DNA from: Trichodelitschia bisporula
Taxonomy: Eukaryota > Ascomycota > Dothideomycetes > Phaeotrichales > Phaeotrichaceae
Length of the DNA: 64,000 bases
Assembly: GCA_010356995.1 (NCBI GenBank)
Contig: ML996706.1
Location: 383,509-447,508, forward strand
Reading direction: 5' to 3'
The notes beneath the pieces were generated by a model. It saw only the letters and a program-made list of their open reading frames with translations, did no database searches and was not told the DNA's origin. The stretch's first letter is position 1. Each line of letters opens with the position of its first letter. The position numbers were made by a program, and so were the translations under genes. Shown in pieces: positions 1 through 11,996 of this stretch.

Positions 1-1532
1 TTGGCGGAGACTGTATATACGCTTACCCGAACCGAATCCTGCCAGTCGAGCTTTTCTAACGCTGATGTCGGCAACTCTGAAGTCTCCGGAACACGAACTG
101 AGTGAAGAGAAATAATTGAGCTAGGAAAGGTTGAAGTTACGGCTAAGCCTGGTCTCTCACGCACCTGTACATGAAGCTGACAGAACGCAAAGTGGCCCGT
201 ACTCGGCTCGAATCGTCTGAAAGATATTTCAATGCGGATGAGAGACCCGTCGGCCATCGGAATTGACGGACAATCGCATATCGGCTGCAATCACCCGAAG
301 CGATTTTCACCTGCCCGTCGGCCAAAAGCGAGCTCCCTCATCCTTCCACCTCCATGAGGCCTTCAAGATCTATCCAGCCCCTGCCCACACATGTGGCTGA
401 TGATTAGATCCCAATCTCCCATGGCCTCATATCTGCATACCGATCCACCGCCCTCTCGCCCCCACCCTCACCCCGCAAAGCCGAGTAACCTCCCTGCTAT
501 CAACAACGCGCAATGAGGCCCGCCGGCGCCCTTTCACTCCAAATCCACACAGGAACCAATACCATGCATTCTTCTAGCCGATCTTTCAATCCGTCACGCC
601 TCCAATAGAAACCGCGGATCCCTTTCTAGAAAAATTCTGCACCATCCACTCACAGCACTGCCTTCATACCGTAAATCCCTATCAGGCGATTCTCCATCCC
701 ACTTGCGGAGAGCACGGCCTTCTCGGAGTGTGGGGTGCAGATGGCGAGGGAGGGAGGATGGGACTAGTGTAGCTCCCGCGATAGCAGCGCGCCGAACCGC
801 TACCGACGCCCGGAAATAAAGCCGCCTGATTATCGGCACGCGGGAGATAAGATGGCCTCCGCATCGGGACCCAATAGTCGCACTGCTCTCTCAAATGCCA
901 CTCAAAACGCCGCCCAACGCGTCTAAACGAACAAAACGCCGCCAACCTGCCATGCCCATTGTCTTTCGTCCACCGTTCGCTGTCAAACCCATCACCCGTC
1001 AAACCATTTCCCGGGGTAAGCAGGAACAGTACGGTATACCCCACGGAACCCGCTCCGCCGGGTCTGCAACCGCGGCGACAGGCGCGTTCCTGAAGGCGGA
1101 TTGTGGCGCGGAACTTGCTTTTGGCGCCACCGGCGCGGCGTTGTGGCGCGGCATCCCGCGCAGGGCCTGGGTGGGGGTTGGAAGGAATTGCCGGGTGGGA
1201 GAGGAGAGAGACTTTGGTGAATAGCATGAGAGTGGGGTGGGATTGGAGGGATGGAGATGAGATGCATGAACTGCCGCAAGGGCCGAATGGGTTGCTGGGC
1301 GGGCCTAGGGGGAAGAATTTGCGGCGTATAATGGGAATGGTGGTAAATGTCGCTTTTCGGAAAGAAGGTAGCTAAGCTCTGAGGATTACGCGCATACGGA
1401 GGTATTGTGCAATTCTTCACCTCAGCCTTCGGCATAGGCACTCCCATGCCGACCCTAAGACATTCGGCATCCCGCACCCGACCGCTTCCGACCCAGCATC
1501 GTCAGCGTCGTCCCCCCCTGCCGGCACCGACC
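1..1532. other. Left-edge intergenic stretch
   Basis: I see no gene here. The open frames are short or overlap on both strands with low-complexity composition, and none has a recognisable domain or a convincing spliced continuation. The last part (about 1380-1532) is the 3' flank of the minus-strand surface-protein gene. Confidence 0.5.
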
Positions 1533-2585
1533 CTAACTCGGCATCTCATGCCTCACAACTGGGACATACATCTCCGCCGGCTTCTCCGGAACCGGCATCT
1601 CATACTTCAGCGGCGCCCCTGCCGCATCCATCTCCACCAGCCCTACACACATTAGCCCTCGTCACAACAACACACCAGAGCAGCACTCACCCTTCACCCC
1701 ACGCTCCCGTCTCCGCCTCCGATGTGCCATAACAACGAACAAAAGCGTCGTCAGTGCCACAATCGCCAGTGCTCCAACCACGATCCCCGCAATCGCGCCC
1801 CCGCTCATACCCTCCTTCTTCTGCTGGCCCTCGGTGGCCGGACTTGTCGGACCGATCCCCGCTGTGGCCATATGCTCGGTAACCGTGCGTGTCGACGACC
1901 GGGAGCCGGTTTTAGCCACCACCAGCGTCTCGCCGTCCGCGCCTGTGGTTGTCTCCTCCGCCGTTGCCGTTGTGCTAGCCTTCGCACTAGCCCTCGTGCT
2001 CGCACTGCTCGTCGATGTCGTCTCGTCCTCACTAACCCCCCTTGCACTCAGCGTCGCAAACGGCGTCGGATCAGCAGACTGCGTCGTCACCGTAATTTGC
2101 GCAAGAGCCGTGACACCCAGCGCCTTCATCTCCGCCGCATTGGCTTCAGCGATAGGCTGGTTCTTCGTCGGGGGCGCGAACAGCGAGATGCAGACATTTA
2201 TCGCGCTCGAGCGGACACAATCCTCGTCGACGCGACAACACCACGAGTTTGTGTTTGCAACGCATAACCGTTGCCCATCTCCCGCTTTGGCAGTACCGCC
2301 ACGACATGTCTCTGCGAAGGTCCAGCAATCCCTATGCACGCATCAGCATCCGGCCCGCGGTACTGAGGGAGCGACCTACGGGTCCGGCGCCGGACATCCG
2401 TACACCCGGTCATTTTGCCGGTTATACGCGCACACGCCGCCGCGGTCGGTGTTGTTTGCCGCGCTGAAGCGCACGCCCTTGTAGTTGCACAGGTCTCTGG
2501 CGGGTGAGATGAAGAAGTCGACGATGTAGGCCGCTGTTCCGGGGACGAGGAGCAGGCCGGTGGGGAGGAGGGTGAGGGGACGCAT
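1533..2585 (-). CDS. Secreted single-pass membrane protein with Cys-rich ectodomain
   Basis: I model three exons (2585-2380, 2331-1691, 1642-1533) giving 318 aa. Both introns are 48 bp, with GTAGGT and GTGAGT donors and branch points GCTGAT and GCTAAT. The protein opens with a signal peptide (about residues 1-19). A Cys-rich ectodomain follows (about 33-117, with paired CC and C-x-x-D-x-D-C spacing), then a Ser/Thr-rich stalk (about 155-240). One membrane helix lies at about 247-271, followed by an RRRRR stop-transfer cluster and a short acidic/Pro cytosolic tail ending HEMPS. This layout is common among fungal Mid2/Wsc-like surface or sensor proteins, but I recognise no named family, so the sensor role is inference. 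The second intron is supported because it replaces a poor tail with a plausible one. The start ATG lies 31 bp from a 24-bp tandem repeat. Confidence 0.72.
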
Positions 2586-2616
2586 GGTGGCACGAGGCCA
2601 GCGTGTATGGCGAGTT

Positions 2617-2808
2617 GTCGACTTTGTGAGAGATGTGCTTGTCGACTTTGTGAGAGATGTGCTTGTCGACTTTGTGAGAGATGTGCTTGTCGACTTTGTG
2701 AGAGATGCGCTTGTCGTGTCCGTGAGAGATGCGCTTGTCGTCTTCGTGAGATATGTGCTTGTCGTCTTCGTGAGAGATCCGCTTGTCCTCTTCGTGAGAG
2801 ACGTGCTG
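2617..2808. repeat. 24-bp minisatellite, about 8 units
   Basis: About eight head-to-tail copies of a 24-bp unit beginning GTCGACTTTGTGAGAG run from 2617 to 2808. The first three copies are identical and the fourth differs by one base, while the right-hand copies have drifted (CGTGTCCG or CGTCTTCG in place of CGACTTTG). The length is a multiple of three, so the plus strand stays open in more than one frame and would encode an octapeptide repeat (VDFVRDVL-like). I regard that as a by-product. The array ends 31 bp upstream of the start codon of the minus-strand surface-protein gene, so it sits in that gene's leader or promoter. Confidence 0.85.
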
Positions 2809-3848
2809 TCGTCTAGTTAGTCCTAGCTACGTTCGCCACACAGGTGTTGATGTCGAGAACAATGATGCTGAACAAGTATCACAGAAACCGTCGTGAAGGC
2901 ATCGGAGGCTCAAATCCTCCCCCCCCCTTACCGTCCATAGCAATCCTCTCACTGCCCCCTCAAGGCGCACAGCCGTGCCACTGTGCGAGCGCGATGCCGA
3001 GCGGAGCTACACCGCTAGCCCATTGGCGCCGGCGTTCTGCCCAGGTCTCCAGCCTTTGGGCGCTTACCTGCCCCGTGCCGCTGAATGATGGTTGGATGCG
3101 CGGGTGCATGGTGCATGGGGTGTCTAATATTCGCATGGTGTATCCTCAGGGACGCGGTCCGGGGAGGGGGGAGTTTCATAGGACGGAGAGGCGCGTTTGT
3201 GCGACTCCACGCCGTTGAGAATAGTTTTGACGTCAACATCCGAACTTTGTGCAACTTTGAAAAGCGATTGATGTTGACTTGACATCAAAGGTTCGTATGA
3301 ACGCAGGACGCGAGCCTCGATGAAGCACGCCCAGGTCAGGCCTTCTCCGGGAACCGGACCCAGCAAACCCCGCAATCTCCCCTCCCTGACCGATCTAACC
3401 GTTCTCGATACTGGTGGACGACGTTCGGTCCGATCGCTCACTTGGCTGGCTTGGATCGTGAGCTTACGGCGCATATTCACGGTACATCGCTCCGCTTCAA
3501 ATCTCATTGGTAGTTTGGGAGTGGTTGGCGAAGAGATATCAAGATAACATCATGTCAAGTTTGGCAGAGGCCCTTGTCGCCTCGCGATTACCCGGTCCAG
3601 CATCTCCTACGTGCCCGTTCTATCATCTGCCTAACCATGAAGGAAAGTCTCTGTCGAGAGTCTAGTGATCGCACCAAGGAAACAAAAGACAGTCGCTAAA
3701 GAGAGTCGAGCGCCGTCCCAAACCTGAACTACACACTTCCAGAAGATAAAGCCCGAGAAGAGAATACAGACCCCCAAAGCATCCAGATCCCGCCCCAAGA
3801 AAACTCGTTATGCATGCCGTGACCGTCTACGCCGTGCGAATGATACAA
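2809..3848. other. Intergenic stretch between minisatellite and TSC1 3' end
   Basis: No gene is supported. A GGAGG/CCTCC stem around CTCAAAT near 2908 resembles a tRNA T-arm but has no tRNA body. The segment from about 3700 to 3848 is probably the 3' untranslated region of the TSC1 homologue. Confidence 0.5.
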
Positions 3849-6800
3849 TTACATGATCCCCTTCAAACCACGGAAACCGCCCGTCTTGGTCGACTTCTCC
3901 TTTTTATCCTTTTCCTTCGAGGCCTTCTTAACGTTTTGCACGCCGCCTGCAAGCACATTAGCAACAGTCCAGCATACGAGATGAGAAGCACCAACCTCGT
4001 CCATAAACCCTAACCTCCGACCCCGGTGGCTTCGGCTTCGAATCATCAAAGCTCATCCCAGTCTTCACAGTAGACAACGACTCTGTCGTATTCGCCTGGA
4101 AGTCATGCGCAAAGCCGCGCTCATACACCGTCGCCACCTGCGGCTCAAACGGCGTCGGGCTCATCGCGCGAGCCGGCTGCTGGCGGAAATTCGACAGCGA
4201 CTCGAAGCGCGTCGGCTGGCCCGGGAACATGCTCGACGCGCCGCCGGCCGACGACGAGTACTTCTCGCCCTCGTACATCGTGTCCTCAGGCGGGGCCGGA
4301 TCAGAAAACGCGTGTGGCCGGCGCGCGCTGGATGTTTGTCTCCGCACGCCCGAGTCTCGCGCACTGATCTCGCGCCCGACTCTGAGCTTCGTTGGGTCAT
4401 CGGCGTATTGCGTCAGACTGAGCACACTGCTGGAGCGGTTCTGGCTGATACCCCGCCCGGATTCGAAGTCCTGTAGTTTGAGCTCGAGTTCCGTGTACTT
4501 GTGCAGCAGGCGTGTGTAGTTCTTCTTCATCTGCGCCAGCTTGGCCTGGTTGGATGCAAGTGCCGAGTCAATCATTTGCTGCATGGAGCCCGAAACCTGT
4601 GGCTGGGCCTGCTGCGCGGCGCGCAGGCGTGATTCGAGGGTGACGATTTTCTGGTCATAAGTCTTCCGCAGACGGTCCAGCTCAGCGTCGCGGCTGTGCA
4701 AGTTCACACGCGCGTCTTCGAGCTCATTTTGTAGGATCTCGTGGTCCTCCTTCGTGCGGTCGGCGTCGAGATCGCGCAGCTCGTAGGCTCGGAGCTTTTC
4801 CTCAGCTTCTTGAAGGCGTCGGCGCAGAGACTCCATCTCTTGCAGGTCGAGCGTCAGCGTTCCCAGCTGGTCGCGTGAATCGTGTTCCCTGATTTCGCTG
4901 TCGATCACAAGTTGCTTCAGCTGCTCGAACTCCACTTTATATCGCTCCAGTTCGCTGCGCAGAGCTTGAGATTCGGCGAGCCATTTCTTCTCCTCTTCCT
5001 TGTAGGCCTTGAGCTTCTGGGTGAGCTGCTCTTCGTGCCTCTTGGCCTGGTGCCGGCTGGTTTGCGTTTCCCGCTTGAGCTGCGTATACAAGTCGTCCGA
5101 TTTGGCCAGTTTCGCCTTCAGCATGCGGTTCTTGTTGAGCAAGTTCTGAGTCTCCGACTCCACAGTCGCTTCCTTGATGTGCCGGCGCTGCAGCTGCCCG
5201 ATCTGAGCGAGATACTGTGCCTTCTGGAAACGCTCGAAGTTCAAGTCGTTCTTCAAGAGCATCACCTCGCGCTGGAGCGCTGCCGTGCTGAACATCTCAT
5301 TGACGCCATGTTGAGACAGCGATGTCGGGCTGCGCGAAAGCGAGTGCGCAAATTCCTGTAGACGTGGTGACAGATCCGGAATGTCCTGGGGGCTGCTGCC
5401 GGGCCGCGAAGGGATCGACACCGGCGCAGGTACCTTGCCGCCGCGCCCTAGTGATTCAATGCGTCCAAGGGTAGGACTGCCTTCGCGAGGCTTTGAGCTA
5501 GGAGACGGGTTTCGGGAAGATCGGGTTGAGCGGGCTCCATGCGGAGACTTGAGTAGTGGTAGCCTGGGTGGGTCGCTGGGGATACTCGGTGCAGTTAATG
5601 CTGTCGACTGGGTGTTACGCCAGCTGCTGCTGACAGACCTCGCGTCCGTTGGAGTTCCCGCATTGACCGTTGTGGCATCGTCATACGGCGAGAGAAGTGC
5701 GTCCGGACGGGAGCTCTTCTTCCGAAGTGGAACCTTGGGGATTTCAGGTAACTTAGCCGTCGGCGGCGGTCCGAGGTCGCTGAGGACGTTGGTCGTGGTG
5801 ATGCACAAGCCCAGGCATTCAGAGACTAGGTCCGCCGGATCGCTCTTGATCCAATGCGTGTCGGTGAGCTCGTCTTCTGGGGTTGTGGTGAAAAAGTTAG
5901 GATGTAAGCGGTGCACTACGCGATGGATCTCGGTTCGCGTGCGGATGAGGTTCTGGTCGAGGTCGAGGTCGAGGTCTTCAGCGCCGGCGAAGTTCTTCAT
6001 GCGTAGATAACGCCGAGGCTTACGCACAAAGTGCATGAAGTTGAGGGGGAAAAGGCCGTAGAGGAAGGTGAAGAAGTAGTCGGCCTTGGGCGTGACAGAT
6101 CGGAGGGTATCGAAGCTGGAGTCGAGAGGCTCCCACATGGTGTCGACGACGAAGGCGCGGAGAGGTCCGCTGTCTGTCGACTGATGGGACCCCGGACCGT
6201 CGAGAAGGGCTTTCCTCTCGCTCGGTTCTTTGCTGAACTGCTCCCAGCAAAGGATGCGGGCATAGATTAAGAAGAGCTTCGGTAAACTCTCGACGAGGGA
6301 GCTTGTGATGTGAGGGATGAACATGATGAGGATGGTCAGTGCCAGATCGACTACCGTTCCCGATGTGTCGATCAAAAGGCAGTTGTGCAAGTGCTGCAGT
6401 ACCGATGTCTCGAGGACAAGATGCAAGTGTGGAGGCTGCAAACGCACGAAGCTACTCAGCAAGGAGAGGGATTGAAGTCTTCGGTCCTTGTCCACGAGCT
6501 GCTCGTCGATGGCGAGCAAGAGTTCCTGACTGGTTAGTGACGGTTAGACCACAAGACACAACGACTAACATTTGGCTTTTTCTTTCCAAAGGCCACGAGG
6601 ATGCCTTCCAGCTCCTGCGCGATAAACTCATCTTGAGGCGAGATCATGTCGCCGTCCCGGGTTGGGATATTCGTTCGTGCAAAGTAGGCTTCCAGTAGTC
6701 TGTCGACAAACTGAGCCGACAGTCTCGCCAACTCCCCAGCCGGGTCCTCCTCCGCGTCGAACACCAAGATGCCGAGGAGGAATTCGCGCGCATCCTCAAT

Positions 6801-7136
6801 GGTGTCGGTCTTGCTGCCGATGCTGTCGATGGTCGGCCGGATAACCAGCCGCCACCACTCCTCCAGTCGCCTGTCTCCCCGAATAGCTGGTCGCAGAATG
6901 CGGAGGACGCTAACGAAGGGGCCGAATTTGTCGACGGACTCGGCAACCTGCTTGTTGAAGACGGAGAGTAGTTCATCGTGCAGGCGTTGCGAGTCGTGGT
7001 CGTCGATCGTCTGATGCTGGTCGAGGAAGTCCTCAAGGGTCTGTTGGAGTTCTTCCGGGATTGGATATGATATGGAGGATGATGTGAAGGCAGTCTGAAC
7101 CGCCTTGATGGCGTCTCGGAGCGAGCTGCGAGGCAT
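3849..7136 (-). CDS. tsc1: Hamartin / TSC1 homologue
   Basis: Tsc1 stabilises Tsc2, the GAP for the Rheb GTPase, and so restrains TORC1 at the lysosome/vacuole. I model three exons: 7136-6570, 6525-3996 and 3946-3849, giving 1064 aa. Intron 1 has GTTAGT, branch CACTAAC and CAG, and joins GKKKPN to ELLLAIDEQLVDKD. Intron 2 (49 bp, GTTGGT...GCTAATG...CAG) restores frame into a Lys-rich tail ending GGFRGLKGIM. Residues 1 to about 420 form the helical repeat (HEAT-like) hamartin domain. A long low-complexity Ser/Pro linker follows, then a strong coiled coil at about 605-880, rich in heptad Leu with Glu/Lys/Arg. Length and order fit fungal and animal hamartin. The donor of intron 2 is chosen by phase and is less certain than the rest. 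The 5' leader is long and empty. Confidence 0.88.
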
Positions 7137-9868
7137 GTCTCAGTGATTGAACGAAACGGCCGCGGAGGAAACACCAGACAACAGGGAGTAGGAAGCGTCA
7201 CTTTGGGAGACTAGGCTTACCCCGAAGACATGATTATATGTACAATGCAGTTCCCAGAACCAAAGACGAAGACGAAGCCAAAGTGCAAACAGTATCAACA
7301 CGAAAAACGATGAACGCCGAGATATTGGAGACGATCGCGGCCTGGAGATCAACAGTTAAGTGTTTCCCAGATCGATAGCCGTCAAGGCTTGGAGTTCGGG
7401 TATGTATCTGGCGTGTTTTGCTGGTGGGACCTGGCGTCTGGAAGCGTGGGGAAGGTGGGGAGTCTGAGGAGGGGGGGTTGGTTGGTGAGAGTGGGGGGGA
7501 GGTTATGTAGGTCGACCGAGGCCTCGCATTGGCTTTGTGCATGGAAGCATAAACCAGAACTAGAACAGACGCGCAAAAATGCAGGCAAAAGCAAGCAACA
7601 TGAAAAGATATTTCCAGCGAGTTGTGTGAGGGAGGCAAATGCGGATGCTTTTTGATTGTTGTGAAGGCAAAGTTTTCCTTCGACTTTCTCACCTCTTATC
7701 GCTGGGATGCCACTGCAACCTGAATGCTGGGCGACGAGCCTTGCCCCCCGTCCCTCAGAGAGGGATGGCGAAGGAATACCAAGGGAGAGAAATGGCTATC
7801 GCAAAGAAAACTCTCGACGTCCCGACAAAACATTAGACTTGCAGCAAGACCAGGCCCCTAGCCAGCGCCCTTGACCTGGCTACGCAGTGTGATGCTGGAA
7901 TCGAACAAGGGATAAGGGGAGTTTGGACGAATGACGCTCCTGCAAATCCTCCGTCTTCCGGCCTTTTCCCCAAAATGCCTCCCTCTCCACCCCCTCCGCA
8001 CTCATCCCTCATACTGTAAGCATCGCCGCCTCAATCACAACAGAGCGGGGGTTCGCGTTGGCGGGAACCTTGAGACTTGACACTGGAAACAAAGCGACGA
8101 GGGGAAGCAAGCGAACCATGATCGATCCCGGCCAATCCTCTGCGTCACTGACTAGCCACAAGGCCCGCTTCCTCGCTTTGTCGGGATGAAATGCACGAAA
8201 GGCACGAATGGCAATGGGAACAGGGTGCGGGGCGGGGAAGCGAAAGTGTTCAGGTCTCCAGCATCTCAAACACCCAATGCGACATCACTATCATCACCAC
8301 CTTCCACACTCTGCACCTTTCCCCTGCTTGCTTACCATGCGGCCTGCCAGATATAGCTGGGCGTACCGTCAGCCTGGCTGTGAACGTGGTGATCAGCTCA
8401 GGCACACAATCTTCTCCCAGCCTTTTGGTCCTTCGTCAACCATTCGGCACATCATGCAGGTCCCAGACCATCCCAATAAGTCCGATCCTTCAACTCAATA
8501 GAAGCAGACATGACCAAGCAGCGTACAGATGTCAATCGGAACAACGGTCGCCGACGGGGCAATTGTGCGCTACAAAGATTGACCCAGCGATATGGTGCTT
8601 ATCATGGGCCTCGGGCTTGTCTGAGCAATTTGCAAGCGTAAGCGCTTCGGGGCGTATCGCGCGTCGGCTTGCTGGGGAGCGGGAGGCGCAGCCCGGCCCG
8701 TCAAGAGGTAGTGGGGGGTCAAACGGCCCGAAGGGGGGAGAGAAGGGAGGGGGTGGGGGATGGCGACGCCGCCGCCGCAACGCCACGGCTGGGTTGCGTG
8801 GGGTTGCGTGCGCCATGGGTGTACGGTACCGGCATGAACATGTCGATAACGGTTTGCGTGGCTTAATCGAAAGGTAGCAATTGCTGCTTAATTGGGGGTA
8901 TTTGCGTGCTGGAATGGTGAGCCGGAGCCTCTCTTTCAATAATTGAGGATGTTTCCTTCTTTCACGCTCCTTCGGCATCCTTTCGATCGGGATTCCAGAT
9001 CCCGTCATTGCCCTGCCGACATTACCGACATCATCGACGCCAACGGAACATTCCGTCCCTGTCGTGCTGGCCTGGGCTGGAGCTTAAGTATGGCTGGCGC
9101 CGTTTCACCCCTCCAACCTCCCGACATGATGGGATTCCTGCGAACCGAAAGCCCACTGTCCCTTCAAGAATATGTTGAAGTCCTCGAGGAGGCATCAACG
9201 CGCTTTGTCGAACTACAGAGTATAAGAGCACACTTGGAGCCTGACCGTCATCACCGCCGCCCTTTGTAGGCACAGTGGGCACCCTGCCAGCCGGCCTGCT
9301 GAACACGCCCTTTGACATGGACAGTCCTGCAAGGCGCATTGAAGTGGCAGCTGCGATGGATTTTGTGCAAGACGCATAGAGCTGTTCACCGAGTGTTGGT
9401 AGTCAGTCGGCTGTCTTTTCCCCTATGTACACAATGACATAACCTTATCCAATTGAGCTTTCTCCTCATCGTCACCCTCTCCGTCTCGTTCCTGAATTAT
9501 CACCTTGGCCTCTCCCATCAATTGAACGAGTCTGGCAAGTCCATCGCCGGAACTCCATCTCCTAGACAAATAAGAATCTTGCTCTTAAACTCTCGTCAGG
9601 TTTGCGGGCGACAATGGTGGTGTTCATCCTACCTATCCCAAGTTTTATGCTGACCTTATGCACTTGTGCTATCAGCCATAATCCAGACCCCGCCCCCGCT
9701 TCGCTAGCTCAGCACCAGGGTCTTTGGACCCCTCATCGAGCAGTTCTATGCGAAGAGCTTTGATATGCGTCGCAATCACCTCCGTATTGCCGGATTTTCC
9801 TCCTCTTCTCTCTCTTCCTCCTACTCCACCTCATTCTTATCCTCAACCACCTCTCACAAACCTCCAAT
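7137..9868. other. Long divergent intergenic region (TSC1 / MATE)
   Basis: This 2.7 kb lies between two divergent starts and has no gene I can support. Open frames at 8191-8877 (+) and 8532-9008 (-) overlap each other on opposite strands and are dominated by G/R/P-rich low complexity. G-rich runs occur near 7450-7510 and 8700-8770. The last 90 bases before 9868 are strongly pyrimidine-rich, which is typical of a fungal leader and core promoter for the MATE gene. Confidence 0.5.
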
Positions 9869-11844
9869 ATGCCCTCACCACCCCCATCCAGTCGCCTAGG
9901 CACCTCCTTCCGCTCACAGCTAGGCAGCTGGACCTCTTCCTCCCCTCTCGCTGCCGCCGCGATTGCATCCGACCTCGAAGAAGCCTCCGATAGCGACAGC
10001 GACACCGGCTCACCTACTCCCACCCCTTCCACCTTCAGACCGAACGCACTATCCGCCTCCTACCGCAGCGCCACCGCCGTCGCTGTCCTCCCCCGCCCGG
10101 CAATCATCCCTTCCGACCCCTCTTTCCGCGGCCGGCGTATGAGCCGCGCCGAGTGGGCAGCGGTAGAGGACGACGAGCGCGAACTCCTCGAAGATAATAA
10201 CTTGCTCGAGCGGCGCCCGAGCCGTAAATCAGTCTCGCGGAGGCCAGACGAGCGCACCGCGCTGCTAGACGGGCCCGAGGATGATGGCCCCGAAGTCGAC
10301 GCTAAATGGGATGAAGCCGTCGTCGCGGGCCGCATCCAGACGACGTGGAAGCGCGAGGTGGCGGTGCTGTCGCGGTATAGCCGGAGTTTGATTGTGACGT
10401 TCGTGCTGCAGTACTCCCTGACCATGGCGAGTATCTTCACGGTTGGGCATATCGGGAAGGTGGAATTGGGGGCCGTGAGTCTGGCGACGAGTGAGTGTGC
10501 TCCGTAGGCAGTGGGCCGGGCTTATAAGCATAGTGACGGCCAATATCACCGGCTTCTCGGTGTACCAAGGCCTAGCGACGAGTCTCGACACGCTGTGCGC
10601 GCAAGCCTACGGCTCGGGGCGCAAAAGCCTCGTGGGCCTGCAGCTGCAGCGCATGGTCTACTTCCTTTGGCTAGTCACCATCCCCATCGGCGCCATCTGG
10701 CTCTCCGGCACCTGGATCCTCAAAGCCATAGTACCCGAGACCCGCACCGCCGAACTCGCAGGCCTATATCTTAAAATAATCCTCCTCGGCGCGCCCGGCT
10801 ACGCCGCCTTCGAGAGCGGCAAGCGCTTCGTGCAGGCGCAGGGCAAGTTCGAGGCCACGCTGTACGTGCTGCTGTTCTGTGCGCCGTTCAATGCGTTTTT
10901 GAACTGGTTTCTCGTCTGGCATATGGAGCTGGGATTTATTGGCGCGCCTATCGCCGTCGCTATAACGGACACCCTCCTCCCCCTCTGCCTCCTCCTCTAC
11001 GTCTACACCCAGCCTGACACACGCGCCTGCTGGCCTGGCTTCACGCGGCGAGCGCTACACAACTGGGGACCTATGATCCGTCTCGCGCTGCCGGGTCTCG
11101 TAATGGTGCTCGCCGAGTTCCTGGCCTTCGAAATCTTGACCCTGGCCGCGAGTTGGCTGTCGTCCACGCACCTGGCCGCGCAGTCCGTGCTGAGCACCCT
11201 CACGGCGCTGACGTTCCAGATCCCGTTCCCGATGAGTATTGCGGCGAGTACGCGTATAGCGAATTTGATCGGTGCGACGCTGGGGAGTGCGGCGAAGACG
11301 GCGGCGGGGGTTGCGCTGTGTGCGGCGGTGTTTGTGGGGCTGTTTAATGCGGTGTTGCTTTCTGCCCTGCGGAATTATGTCCCGAGGCTGTTTACGGAGG
11401 ATGAGGGGGTCATTGCGCTTGTTGCGGCGGTTTTGCCCCTGTGTGCGGCGTTCCAGCTCTTTGATGCGCTGACGGCGAATTGTAATGGTATTCTGCGCGG
11501 GTTGGGAAGGCAGGAGGTGGGTGGGTATGTGAATTTGTTTGCGTACTATGTGGTAAGTGCCCCTTCCACCGCTCGGTGAGGGCGAGGCTGATATGTCCGG
11601 CAGATCGCCATGCCGCTGAGCTTCTACACTGCGTTTGGCGCGCCGCAGTGGGGGCTATATGGGCTGTGGGCCGGGCCGGCGCTGGCGCTGGGCATGTGAG
11701 TTTCTCCTCCCTTCTGCAGTATTTTTTTTTGCGGAAGCTAATGATGGCAGTGTCGCGGCCATCGAGGGCGTGTTCATCTACCGGCTCAGCTGGGAGGGCG
11801 CGGTAGAAGATGCGCGGAAGCGCAATGCGGAGGATCATCGGTAG
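9869..11844 (+). CDS. MATE-family multidrug/toxin extrusion transporter
   Basis: This is a polytopic exporter coupling efflux of organic compounds to a cation gradient. Members sit in the plasma or vacuolar membrane. I model four exons: 9869-10490, 10534-11552, 11604-11695 and 11751-11844, giving 608 aa. The first junction rebuilds the conserved stretch VSLAT-MTANITGFSVYQGLATSLDTL. The last two small exons give the terminal helices and the tail AEDHR. The first ~165 residues are a hydrophilic, acidic, Ser/Pro-rich cytosolic extension containing a di-acidic/dileucine-like ERELLEDNNLLE segment and ERTALLDGP. The extension resembles the N termini of fungal MATE proteins (yeast Erc1/YDR338C type) and may carry vacuolar sorting signals (inference). 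About 12 helices follow. It is tail-to-tail with the FAD synthase gene, 152 bp away. Confidence 0.9.
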
Positions 11845-11996
11845 CGGAGGACCATGCGTAGTAGAACGGGGGGTAATCAAGCATGAAGACGGGATAATCA
11901 GGCGTGGAGACGGGGTATACAACAGCCCGGAATCTAATCTAGCCTCTATGGCTCTCTACACAAATGCCACTATTCACAGCTGTGCGCACCTATGCC

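Noticed and set aside
2560-2820. Octapeptide-repeat protein read from the minisatellite
   Set aside because: The frame begins without a good ATG and is open only because the unit length is a multiple of three. The neighbouring minus-strand gene explains the region better.
2900-2925. tRNA T-arm-like GGAGG-CTCAAAT-CCTCC
   Set aside because: No matching D-arm, anticodon arm or acceptor stem. Followed by a C run.
8191-9008. Overlapping open frames on both strands in the TSC1/MATE gap
   Set aside because: Gly/Arg/Pro low complexity, no motif, no splice continuation, and neither strand is better than the other.
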